DNA of 64,000 nucleotides from Clostridia bacterium. Lineage in GTDB: Bacteria; Bacillota; Clostridia; Oscillospirales; CAG-272. The notes beneath the pieces are model-generated. The model searched no databases. It had not been told where the DNA came from and saw only the letters and a program-made list of their open reading frames with translations. The position numbers were made by a program, and so were the translations under genes. Below are positions 26,507 through 35,100 of the stretch, piece after piece; the stretch's first letter is position 1, and every line of letters starts with the position of its first letter. The DNA lies in assembly GCA_017501245.1 (NCBI GenBank), contig JAFVXI010000018.1, positions 1 to 64,000 on the forward strand, read 5' to 3'.

Positions 26507-26755
26507 CTATTTCGATGCATATGATAGCTCAACCTCCTCGATCCTGCCTCTGATCTCAACCGTTTTACCGGAGTATACCGAGACCAAAAGACCCGAGCCT
26601 CGGAGAGTGATCCTCCCCGAGAGCGTACCAAGACTTATAGCATCGTCGGTCAGCTCATATACGCCGACGACGCCCCCGACGGTAAGGCTCGCACCTCTAT
26701 GCCCCTTCCTTATCCCGATCTCAAGAGGTGCGCTTCCGCCTCTCATATCTTGCAT
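26507..26755 (-). CDS. yqfC: Sporulation protein YqfC (YabP/YqfC family)
   Basis: An 82-residue beta-rich protein of the YabP/YqfC family (TVGGVVGVYELTDDAISL, then GRITLRGSGLLVSVYSGKTVEIRGRIEEVEL). In Bacillus yqfC is transcribed by SigE during sporulation. GGAGGTGA lies eight bases before the ATG. It heads the yqfC-yqfD-phoH-ybeY-era-recO-mutS2 series. The 147-base gap to yqfD, larger than usual, contains the inverted repeat at 26380. Confidence 0.85.
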   Translation of the reverse strand: MQDMRGGSAPLEIGIRKGHRGASLTVGGVVGVYELTDDAISLGTLSGRITLRGSGLLVSVYSGKTVEIRGRIEEVELSYASK

Positions 26756-26816
26756 TTTTTCACCTCCGGTATCATAGCCTTAACTGTAAAAAGCATATGC
26801 GCAAGCGAGGGATAAA

Positions 26817-27830
26817 ATGATTAAGAGTGGATATCCGAGGAGCGCCTCGTACGAAGTGCGTGACGCCGCAAAAGAAAAGTGCGGCGATAGATCTGACAGA
26901 AAGACACGCCGTGAGAGTCTCTTTAAGGCACTTTGTACAGCACTTATAATTGTAGGCTTCGTGTGCTTCACGGCGCTTATGGGAGAGGAGGTAGGCGCAC
27001 GCTTTAGTGAGGGGCTGATGCTTGCGGTAAGGCGTGTTTTGCCTATAACGATGCCCTTTATGCTGCTCTCCTCCCTCGCCTCACAATACATCTACCCCGA
27101 GTGCCTTGGTGCGCCTGCACGCATCTTTGAGCGGATCACCGGGATCTCACGCTCGGCGCTCGGAGCGTATATTATCGGCTCGGTTGCAGGCTTTCCCATC
27201 GGTGCGAGGATGACGGCAGAGCTATACCGTCGTGGCGAGCTATCCCCCTCCGAGGCAGAGCGAGCGCTGGCACTGACCGACAATCCCTCGATTGCTTTTA
27301 TCCTTGCGGTCGTTGGCGAGGGGCTCTTAAAGAGCCAAAGCTCGGGCTTTATCCTGCTTATATCCATCCAGGCGGCTACGCTTGTGACTGCGGCGCTGTT
27401 TCGCGGTAAATCCTGTGTAATGACAAGTATTGTTGTCGAAAAGAGGGGAAAATTCGACCTTATAGACGCTATTAAAAGCGCCGTTTCCTCATCTATTAAT
27501 ATGGTAGGCTGCGTTGCGCTCTTTTACGGGGCGGTGGGAATTATCGGTGAGAGGCTGGGCGGTGCGGCGTCTGTATGCCTCTCTCTCTTCCTCGAGGTTG
27601 CGGGAGGCGTGCACGCCGTCTGTGCGCTAGACCTCCCCCTCTCCGTCGAGCTTTCGCTCGTCGCATTTGCGCTCGGCTTCGGCGGCTTTTGCGTTATGGC
27701 GCAGGTGGCGTCCTTCGCCTCCGACGGCGGCATCTCTATGAGGAAGTATCTCCCCCTTAAGCTCGTCGAGGGGCTCCTCTCCGCCCTCTTTGCTCTAGCG
27801 GGGTCGATGATTCTTTGGACCTTTAACTAG
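26817..27830 (+). CDS. ylbJ: Sporulation integral membrane protein YlbJ-like
   Basis: A 337-residue polytopic membrane protein with about eight hydrophobic segments and a nucleoside-recognition (gate) type fold: PITMPFMLLSSLASQYI, then GSVAGFPIGARMTAELYRRGELSPSEAERALALTDNPSIAFILAVVG split by loops. YlbJ is a SigE-dependent membrane protein needed for full spore resistance in Bacillus. GAGGGATAAA precedes the ATG. It is divergent from yqfC across only 61 bases, placing two sporulation genes on one control region. Its 3' end overlaps the convergent winged-helix gene by 36 bases. Confidence 0.82.
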   Translation: MIKSGYPRSASYEVRDAAKEKCGDRSDRKTRRESLFKALCTALIIVGFVCFTALMGEEVGARFSEGLMLAVRRVLPITMPFMLLSSLASQYIYPECLGAPARIFERITGISRSALGAYIIGSVAGFPIGARMTAELYRRGELSPSEAERALALTDNPSIAFILAVVGEGLLKSQSSGFILLISIQAATLVTAALFRGKSCVMTSIVVEKRGKFDLIDAIKSAVSSSINMVGCVALFYGAVGIIGERLGGAASVCLSLFLEVAGGVHAVCALDLPLSVELSLVAFALGFGGFCVMAQVASFASDGGISMRKYLPLKLVEGLLSALFALAGSMILWTFN

Positions 27831-28280
27831 CCCACGTCTCTTTCTCTCATTTATCAACGCTACCGCTTCGGCACCATTCGTTGAATAGGTTGAAACCATC
27901 CTCCCATAGTGCTCCTCACAGCCTCGGATTATCAAGTTTTTATTCATCAAATCACTGACCGCTCTGCTGACCGAACGGTCACTAAGCCCTGTCATTGAGG
28001 CGATATTCCCAAGCGAGCCGTAATAAGGCTTGTCGGTTTCCCTGTTAAAGGAATCCAAGAGAGCGTAAACCAAAAGCTCCGCTCCTACAAGGCCGAGCTC
28101 CATTGTGTGCGTTCTCCTCACCATAAAGCCCTGATCAAAGTATTCGATCTCCTTCTGCGTTTCCTCAAATTTGCGACGTCGCTCGATATTTTCGAGCCTA
28201 GCTCTCGTTGCCTCACTAAGCCCATCTCTCGAAATACTGCCTATATCTCTATCAGTTTTGTTTTCTACTATATACGACAT
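27795..28280 (-). CDS. Winged-helix DNA-binding protein
   Basis: A 161-residue basic protein. Residues about 90-130 (YGSLGNIASMTGLSDRSV, then SRAVSDLMNKNLIIR) form a clear helix-turn-helix with a wing, of the kind seen in plasmid/phage replication initiators and in regulators. The N-terminal 60 residues are charged and probably coiled. GGAGTAAGGT precedes the ATG. It is followed upstream by an 870-base gene-free stretch containing paired palindromes that could be its binding sites. Family and targets are not recognised. Confidence 0.6.
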   Translation of the reverse strand: MSYIVENKTDRDIGSISRDGLSEATRARLENIERRRKFEETQKEIEYFDQGFMVRRTHTMELGLVGAELLVYALLDSFNRETDKPYYGSLGNIASMTGLSDRSVSRAVSDLMNKNLIIRGCEEHYGRMVSTYSTNGAEAVALINERKRRGLVKGPKNHRPR

Positions 28281-29109
28281 ACCTTACTCCAAGCTATGAT
28301 ATATAAGCACGATGCATATTGTCGGATGCCTGATCTCGCTGCTTACGTCTTTATTTTATCAGACTTCACATATACAGTAAGTAAGGAGTGGTTACAAAAA
28401 ACTCTCTGAAACGATATCGGGATTTAGTTAAAATGCACAAGTATTTTTGAGGCTGACAGAGCACAAAAACCCGATTTCCCTAGGAAAATCAAGGGATCGC
28501 GGGGTATTTGAGGTTAAATGTAAACAGATTGTTAACAGGCAGGTGTTTTGCTACCCGGCGCTGATTACCGCCTTTAAGTCGGTGCGTTTGTCAGATGAAC
28601 AGTCAAATCTCAATTATCCACTCCATCACACGGCTACGCCCTACACCATAATAAACCAAACATCAAAAGCGTGTTTCCTTCTCGCGCGTATGCGCTAACA
28701 TAGAATACATACAAAAGACAATATATCTTTTTTGTCTCTTTATATAATATCTTATATATCTTATCTATCTTTTTGTCAGACACGCTGTCGTCCTCGCACG
28801 CCAATTTGGCGTAGTCCGAGTACAAAGTGTCATTTCTCTATGGCGTATAACCACGCCAATTTGGCGTGTAGAGAAGACAATTTGTCACTCTGTCGAAAAC
28901 TCTCAACACAGAGTCCAAGTGTGACAGTTGTGAAGGATATCGCAGGTTGCCTAGGCTATCAGAATTAATGCGGATATTATCTATCCTGATAAGGAGCGCA
29001 TATTTCGCTCTGACAAAAAACATATGATCCGCTATAAAAAGAAGCATTTACAGTCCTAATGACGAGGGTATAGTTCCTAAATCAAAAAAAGCGTATATAG
29101 CGATCCCAA
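28281..29109. other. Gene-free AT-rich stretch with paired palindromes
   Basis: No credible gene is seen in about 830 bases. The short frames at 28634-28825 and 28838-29047 lack ribosome binding sites and cross palindromes. The stretch holds two identical 15-bp palindromes (28798-28812 and 28853-28867), recurring ctgtcg elements and long A/T runs (28700-28775). The composition is unlike the flanking genes. Confidence 0.6.
28798..28867. promoter_or_regulatory. Two identical 15-bp palindromes, candidate operators
   Basis: ACGCCAATTTGGCGT occurs at 28798-28812 and 28853-28867, centres 55 bp apart. They are flanked by a looser inverted pair (agtgtcatttctcta at about 28826-28840 and tagagaag ... 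ttgtcact at about 28868-28888). The arrangement suggests a protein-binding region upstream of the winged-helix gene. Confidence 0.5.
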
Positions 29110-29147
29110 CAAAAAAACAAGGCGGCCTCGTGCGAGGTCGCCTTGCT
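29110..29147 (-). terminator. Terminator of the small lipoprotein gene
   Basis: On the minus strand CAAGGCGACCTCG / CGAGGCCGCCTTG is followed by seven T. Confidence 0.85.
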
Positions 29148-29154
29148 CTTGCTA

Positions 29155-29328
29155 TTAAAGGGGAAGATCTCCCATAGGAGTGTCAAAGGGATCGAAGGGG
29201 ATCTTGCTGTCTTCCGACGTGCCTTCATCATCGGGCTTCTCATCCTCCTCCTCGCCGCCAAAGAGCGTGCAGGAGAACATAGAGAAGGAAAGAAGGATCG
29301 CAAGAAGAGCGAGAAGTATCTTTTTCAT
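29155..29328 (-). CDS. Small predicted lipoprotein, 57 residues
   Basis: A short secreted protein: MKK, a hydrophobic core (ILLALLAILLSFSMF), then SC as lipobox, and an acidic tail rich in D, E and P ending DPFDTPMGDLPL. The ATG at 29328 follows GGAGAGAAAGCT; a longer frame upstream lacks this support. It has its own strong terminator. Function unknown. Confidence 0.65.
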   Translation of the reverse strand: MKKILLALLAILLSFSMFSCTLFGGEEEDEKPDDEGTSEDSKIPFDPFDTPMGDLPL

Positions 29329-29435
29329 AGCTTTCTCTCCTATTATTATTTTTTTCACTCGGCGCAGGATGCGCAAAGCGGTTGTGCGTACGGGTATGCC
29401 ATCACCTACCCTGCTCGGGCGAGGTGATAAAACGA

Positions 29436-31229
29436 TTACTTGGAAAGGCGTGCCTCAAGAGCCTCGAGCTCGGTGTAAAGCTCTGCGGGAACTCTGTCGC
29501 CGACCTGCTTGTAGAACTCTCTGATCGCAGCGCAATCCTCGAGCCAAAGCTCCTTGTCAACCGAGAGAAGCTCCTTAACGGTGTCAAGAGAGATGTCAAG
29601 ACCGTCGATGTCGATGTCCTCAGCGTTGGGGACGAAGCCGATAGGAGTTTCAACAGCGTCAACCTTGCCCTCGCAGCGAGCGAGGATCCACATAAGAACT
29701 CTCATATTGTCGCCGAAGCCGGGCCAGATGAAGTGACCCTCGTCATCGGTTCTGAACCAGTTGACGTGGAAGATCTTGGGAGCGTTCTTGATGACCTTGC
29801 CCATGCCGAGCCAGTGTGCCCAATAGTCGCCCATATCGTAGCCTACGAAGGGTCTCATAGCCATGGGGTCGCGACGAACTACGCCGACAGCGCCTGCTGC
29901 AGCTGCAGTGGTCTCGGAAGCCATGATAGAGCCGATGAAGGTTCCGTGCTGCCAGCCGGTCGACTGATATACGAGGGGAGCAGTCTTAGCACGGCGGCCG
30001 CCGAATACGATAGCGGAGATCGGAACGCCTGCAGGATCGTTGAACTTATCAGAGATGCAGGGGCAGTTAGCTGCCATAGCGGTAAATCTCGAGTTAGGAT
30101 GAGCGCCGGAGGTGCCGACCTTATCCTTCTTGTCATAGAGTCTGTAATCCCACTTCTCGCCTCTCCAGTTAAGAGCGTTTGCAGGAGGATTGTCGTTAAG
30201 GCCCTCCCACCAAACGGTGTTGGTGTCGAGGTCGTGGCAAACGTTAGTGAAGATACAGTCACGCATAGAGGTGTGAAGAGCGTTGGGGTTGGAGTGCTCG
30301 TTGGTTCCGGGAGCAACGCCGAAGAAGCCGTTCTCGGGGTTTACTGCCCAGAGTCTGCCGTCCTTGCCGACACGGAGCCAAGCGATGTCGTCGCCTACGC
30401 ACCAGACCTTGTAGCCAAGATCTCTATACTTCTTGGGGGGGATGAGCATAGCGAGGTTAGTCTTTCCGCAAGCGGAGGGGAATGCTGCGGAAATATACTT
30501 AACGTCGCCATCGGGATACTCAACGCCGAGGATGAGCATATGCTCAGCCATCCAGCCCTCTTTTCTACCGAGGTAGGATGCGATACGGAGTGCGAAGCAC
30601 TTCTTGCCGAGAAGAACGTTTCCGCCGTAGCCGGAGTTAACCGACCAGATGGTGTTGTCCTCGGGGAAATGGCATATGTATCTCTTCTCCTGGCTGAGCT
30701 CAGCCTTAGCGTGCAGACCCTTGATGAAATCTGCGCTGTCGCCGAGAGCCTCAAGAACGTTAAGACCAACTCTGGTCATAATGAGCATGTTAAGTACGAC
30801 GTAGATGGAGTCGGTAAGCTCGATGCCATACTTAGCGAAGTCGGAGCCGACTACGGACATGGAATAGGGGATGACGTACATCGTCTTGCCCGAGTAGGAG
30901 CCGCGATAGAGCTTAGAGAGCTTCTCGTAGCACTCCTTGGGGTCCATCCAGTTATTGATGTTTCCTGCGTCCTCCTTCTTAGAGGTGCAGATGAAGGTTC
31001 TGTCCTCAACTCTTGCAACGTCGTTGATGGCGGTTCTGTGGAGGTAGCAGCCGGGGAGAACGTCCTGGTTGAGCTTGATCATCTCGCCGCTTGCGCAAGC
31101 CTCAGCACGGAGAGCCTCAGCCTGCTCGTTCGAGCCGTCGATAAGGACGATGTCCTTGGGGTTTACGAGCTCGCACATCTCTGCGATCCACTCATTAACA
31201 AACTTGTTGCTTGTAACGTTAGTGTTCAT
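29436..31229 (-). CDS. pckG: Phosphoenolpyruvate carboxykinase (GTP)
   Basis: GTP-dependent PEPCK interconverts oxaloacetate and PEP, linking glycolysis with C4 acids; in fermenters it can run in the CO2-fixing direction. The 597-residue length and FPSACGKTN (about 249-257, the P-loop with the reactive cysteine) mark the GTP class rather than the shorter ATP class. Other family segments are GYGGNVLLGKKCFALRIAS and WWEGL. AAGGAG precedes the ATG. It is monocistronic, with its own promoter 155 bases upstream. A long antisense open frame covers the whole gene and is an artefact of codon usage. Confidence 0.95.
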   Translation of the reverse strand: MNTNVTSNKFVNEWIAEMCELVNPKDIVLIDGSNEQAEALRAEACASGEMIKLNQDVLPGCYLHRTAINDVARVEDRTFICTSKKEDAGNINNWMDPKECYEKLSKLYRGSYSGKTMYVIPYSMSVVGSDFAKYGIELTDSIYVVLNMLIMTRVGLNVLEALGDSADFIKGLHAKAELSQEKRYICHFPEDNTIWSVNSGYGGNVLLGKKCFALRIASYLGRKEGWMAEHMLILGVEYPDGDVKYISAAFPSACGKTNLAMLIPPKKYRDLGYKVWCVGDDIAWLRVGKDGRLWAVNPENGFFGVAPGTNEHSNPNALHTSMRDCIFTNVCHDLDTNTVWWEGLNDNPPANALNWRGEKWDYRLYDKKDKVGTSGAHPNSRFTAMAANCPCISDKFNDPAGVPISAIVFGGRRAKTAPLVYQSTGWQHGTFIGSIMASETTAAAAGAVGVVRRDPMAMRPFVGYDMGDYWAHWLGMGKVIKNAPKIFHVNWFRTDDEGHFIWPGFGDNMRVLMWILARCEGKVDAVETPIGFVPNAEDIDIDGLDISLDTVKELLSVDKELWLEDCAAIREFYKQVGDRVPAELYTELEALEARLSK

Positions 31230-31385
31230 TAATTTATCTCCTTAATATTTAATAAGCAAGTTAAGCGTGAAGCCGAGGCACGCTCTGCGCACCGCAGCCG
31301 AAGGGCCCTTCTGATGCGCAAAACGCCGGCCGACAGACACATCGGCAGCCGCCGCACCACAAAGAAGCCAACTTATCACAACTAC

Positions 31386-31414
31386 ATTATATCACAGTCG
31401 TTTTTCTTTTGCAA
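31386..31414 (-). promoter_or_regulatory. SigA promoter of pckG
   Basis: On the minus strand TTGCAA (31409-31414) and TATAAT (31386-31391) are 17 bases apart. The implied leader of about 150 bases contains a GCCGA/TCGGC hairpin. Confidence 0.6.
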
Positions 31415-31454
31415 TATATATTTTTTATGATTTTATAAAATACAACGCTTTTAG

Positions 31455-32007
31455 GCGCTATGCATCCCAACCAAGGCCTTACGATCACGCGGCAGAGAGA
31501 AACGCCAGAGGCACTCTGTTACTGCGTGATCAACGCTCGCTCCGAACCGTACGCCTTCCAAAAAGGTTTCGTGCGCTATGCATCCTTACCAAGGCCTTAC
31601 GATCACGCGGCAGGGAGAAACGCCAGAGGCACTCTGTTACTGCGTGATCAACGCTCGCTCCGAACCGTACGCCTTCCAAAAAGGTTTCGTGCGAGCTTTA
31701 CCTACTGCGAGCGGTGACGCTCGTTCACTGGGAGTAAAAAAAGAGAGAGCAAATCAAACGAAATGCTCTCTTAAACTAAAGCTATTTAGTTCTCATGGTA
31801 TTTTGGCGAGGAAGATTTTAGCGCAGAGCACAGGATTGCGGGCGACGCTGTAGTTACCTACTGCTAGCCCTAGCAATCGTGCGCTATGTGCAAAATGGTT
31901 CCTTACAAATGCCTTACGATCACGCGGCAGGGAGAAACGCCAGAGGCACTCTGCCATTGCGTGATCAACGCTCGCTCCAAACCGTACGCCTTTTATCAAG
32001 GCTTCGG
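31455..32007. repeat. 118-bp repeat, two tandem copies and one separate copy
   Basis: Copies start at gcgctatg: 31455 and 31573 (period exactly 118) and a diverged third at 31881. Each holds the inverted pair GATCACGC / GCGTGATC enclosing about 33 bases with an AGAG/CTCT inner pair, then aacgctcgctcc. The third copy lies between the 34-residue peptide gene and its terminator. Peptides read from these copies are repeats of each other and lack start signals, so they are not annotated as genes. Nothing else is seen between 31415 and 32014 apart from the terminator. Confidence 0.8.
31736..31773 (-). terminator. Terminator of the surface-protein operon
   Basis: On the minus strand AAGAGAGCA / TGCTCTCTT with a 12-base loop is followed by seven T. 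It lies 240 bases past the 34-residue gene, with repeat copy 3 between. Confidence 0.7.
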
Positions 32008-32014
32008 GCGAGCT

Positions 32015-32119
32015 TTACCACTCATAGTCATCGAAGGGCGAATCTCCCTTCGACGCCGTTATGACATCAGAGGACTCAAGCGTCGTGATATCAAGCTCTG
32101 GGGCTACGTATACTTCCAT
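32015..32119 (-). CDS. 34-residue peptide with DVITAS motif
   Basis: The frame starts with ATG at 32119, preceded by AGGAGG at ideal spacing, and begins 13 bases after the stop of the large secreted-protein gene. The peptide starts MEVYVAPELDITTLESSD, continues VITASKGDSPFDDYEW and stops at TAA. From memory, short proteins with an early aromatic-x-AP(E/K)(L/M) element, a central DVI(T)xS and an acidic or aromatic end are common next to surface-protein genes in gut Clostridia, but no function is known to me. No signal peptide is present. It could be a regulatory or modified peptide. Confidence 0.7.
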   Translation of the reverse strand: MEVYVAPELDITTLESSDVITASKGDSPFDDYEW

Positions 32120-32132
32120 GTTGTGTCCTCCT

Positions 32133-35100
32133 TTACTGATTAGTTGCCGTCTTATAGGCGAGGGCTGCCTTTGCGTAGTTGTAGATCGCTGTGACCATCA
32201 TCTGTGCCTCGGCACGCTGCTCGTCGGTCAAGCCCTCGAGAGTGGCAAGACTGTTGTAGTAAGAGACGATGTTCATCTTCGCTTCTCCTACCGTGACGTC
32301 GGATAGGAAGTCGCACGCCTTGACGGTGAGGTAGATGAAACCGTTCTCATTAGCCGTCTTGGTGGTTGTGATCTCGTTGCCGTTTACGGTGTATTTTACG
32401 GTATAGGACTTCCCTGCCTCGGCCTTGACGATCCAGTTCAGCTCTGGGCCGTAGTTGATAGCTATCGTGAGATCCTTCTCGCTGCCGCCCTCTGCTTCAG
32501 CGCCCGAAACAGCGTCAAACTCGACGCCTTCGATGAGCTTAGCGAGGTTTTGTGCATCCTTGCCGTCTACGGTATATGCCGCCTTAAGGTAGTTTACGAT
32601 CGCACGGACTATCTCGTCGTCATCGGTCTTTGCGTTGGATAGGATGTTGGAGCAATAGTCGTAGATCGAGAAGGTCTTTTCCAGGTTGTAGCTGTCGTTA
32701 TAAGCGCCGTCAACGTGCATTACGAAGGAGATTATCTTATCCTCAGCCATCGTGGGAGCGAGATCCTTGACCTGGAACTTGTAGTAGTCGGAGCCGTCGA
32801 TGCTCACGAGCTCGCCGACAAGCTCCTTTTCGTTTACGAGGTCGGTCACGGTGAGGTAAGCCTTGCTGGCATCGTAGAGATCTGCCTTAACGTAGAAGTT
32901 AAAGAAGATGTTGTCATAGAGGGTGAGGTTAGACTTAGCGGAGATCTTGAAGTCCTTGTCGATGACGGCTGAATAGAGCTTTCCGTCCTCGGAGATCTCC
33001 CACTCGTACTTATATGCGCCTGCCTTGCTCTCGGGGATAATGACTCTGTCGATCTCGACGGGATCTGTGCCCTCGGCGGGAAGGTTCCAGAGGAAGTCGG
33101 TGGGATCGAGGTTTCCGAGCTTGTAGGCGTAGGGCTCGAAGGAAGGTGTGACGATAACGTTATACTGATCGTTTATCGAGGTGTATGCAAGCTCAGAGCC
33201 CTCGGGAAGGATGAGGTTAATATCAGCGTCTCCATCCTCTACCAGCTTCATCGACGACATCCTTGAGCCATCGCTGAGCGAAACGTTCATGTCATCGTTA
33301 GAATTATGATCGATAAGCGAGACGGAGTGATCTATATCGCAGGAATTGAAGTCGACGTTTACCTCATAAACGTAATCAAGATCCTCCGGGACTGATTTTG
33401 GAGTGTACTGGTAAAGTGCGTATGCGCCCTTCAAAGTGCAGTTGTTAAAGGTGAAGTCTAAGTTATAGCTGAACTCCTCTGCGGCGAAATAAACGGGATC
33501 AGCCTTTGTGCCCTTGTTTGCCGAGTAGAAGGAGTCGACTTTAACTATAAAAACGTTATATGCTCCGGTATCAAGATCAGAGTTGTTGACGACCGTCTTA
33601 ACCTCGTTTTCGTTGATAGCGTAAGCCGGTGTCTGCGTCCATCCGGTAATCACGCCCGCTTCGTCTTTTATCAGCGTTCCGGTGGAATTCGCAAACGCCG
33701 TATACTCTATAACGTTTTCGTTGTCAATAGAGATGGCAGAGTCGTTGATATAAACGAAGTTATGCATTGAACCCTGTCGGCTACCTGAGCTCGCAACGTT
33801 GTTCACGAGGAAAGGCGCATTTGCGCAGTTTTCGTATGTTCCGCCCTCGGGGACGCGCTCACTTTCCTTTGTTAGATCGAGGTTAACCGACTCTATGTAA
33901 AGCGAAGAACGGTTGTTACCGCTTGATTTAGAGGAAACAATGGTGCAGACCTCGTATGTGGTATCGGTCTCGCCGTACGAATAAGGAGTCCTATACATCC
34001 TTTCGATATCATGCAGAATTACCGCACCGCCGCGCTGATCGATAAACGTGTTTGCGTGCTTGAGTTCAAGCTCCTCGAGGCAGTCGAATACGATGAGCGA
34101 GGTGGAGTTGGTCATAGCGAGATCGCTGCCAGTGGTAGAGCAGATCGTGAGCTTTCCATTCTTAAAGATAACTCTGCCATTGTGGTCTTTATCTACGTTA
34201 AAGGCTCTGACGGCGTGCGAGAGATTCATCTTATATCCGTTCAGGTCGAAGGTTGCCTGATCTCCGTACATACGAACGGATCCGCCATGCTCCCAATCGA
34301 AGTCACCCATCAGGATATAGCGATAATCCACCTCGGAGCCTATTGCTGCAGAGCTCGTTCCGACGACGATGGTGTCCTCATTTGTCAGAACGTCGACGAA
34401 CGAAGGCTCGGGAGCAACTCTTGCACCTTTGAAGTTAGGATTCAGGTTTCTGACTCTCAGGATCTTTCCTTCGGTAAAATCGGCGGTTACCACGGCGGCT
34501 ATATGAACGAGATCATTCTCACCGTAAACGCCGGGGGTAAGAACGGTTCCAGCAGTGTCCTTGAAGGTAACGGTTGCGTTCGAGTCCATGATAAGCGTGC
34601 TGGTGATGGAGCGATAGAGAGTAACGACGTCGCCGTCCTTAAGGCTCGCATCAAGCTCATCAAAGCTGTAAACCTCGATCGGCTCTGCTTCACCTACTCT
34701 CTCGATTGTAGCCATAAGCTTATCCTCGGCAGAGGGGGTGTTTGCCTGAGTATATGCAAGATCGGGGAGCTCGGAGAGGTTGATGCCCGTATAGCCGAGC
34801 ATACCGCTCTCGGTCATGGGACCGGCATAGCCACGACCAAAGGTCGTATAAGTGAAATTCTTGAAGAGGGTTGAACAATCCTTTCCGTATTCTATTCCTG
34901 TAGGGGTTGAAACACGGTTAAAGTAATGCTGAACGGCTTTAGCGCTGGGAACGCCTATCGTTCCGCAATATATACCGTCAAAGTATACGTAAGCCACCCA
35001 CTCGGAGGGAACGGCGTAACCGTACTCATCAACGGCGGAGAAGTCATAGATCAGCGTAACGTTAAGCCATTCACCGGGAGTTTTGGCAGGCTGAACGTAA

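Noticed and set aside
26740..26800. SigE promoter (gcatatg ... ctatgata) for yqfC
   Set aside because: The -10-like box sits immediately next to the ribosome binding site, leaving no room for a transcript that includes it.
28634..29047. Two small minus-strand frames (63 and 69 codons)
   Set aside because: Both lack ribosome binding sites and cross the operator-like palindromes; the amino acid content reflects AT-rich DNA.
29382..31232. 616-codon plus-strand open frame opposite pckG
   Set aside because: Same artefact: the minus strand is unambiguous PEP carboxykinase, and the antisense protein has only compositional valine/glycine/leucine richness.
31458..31853. Two similar plus-strand frames of 85 and 91 codons
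   Set aside because: They are translations of the 118-bp repeat, nearly identical to each other only because the DNA is duplicated, and have no start signals.
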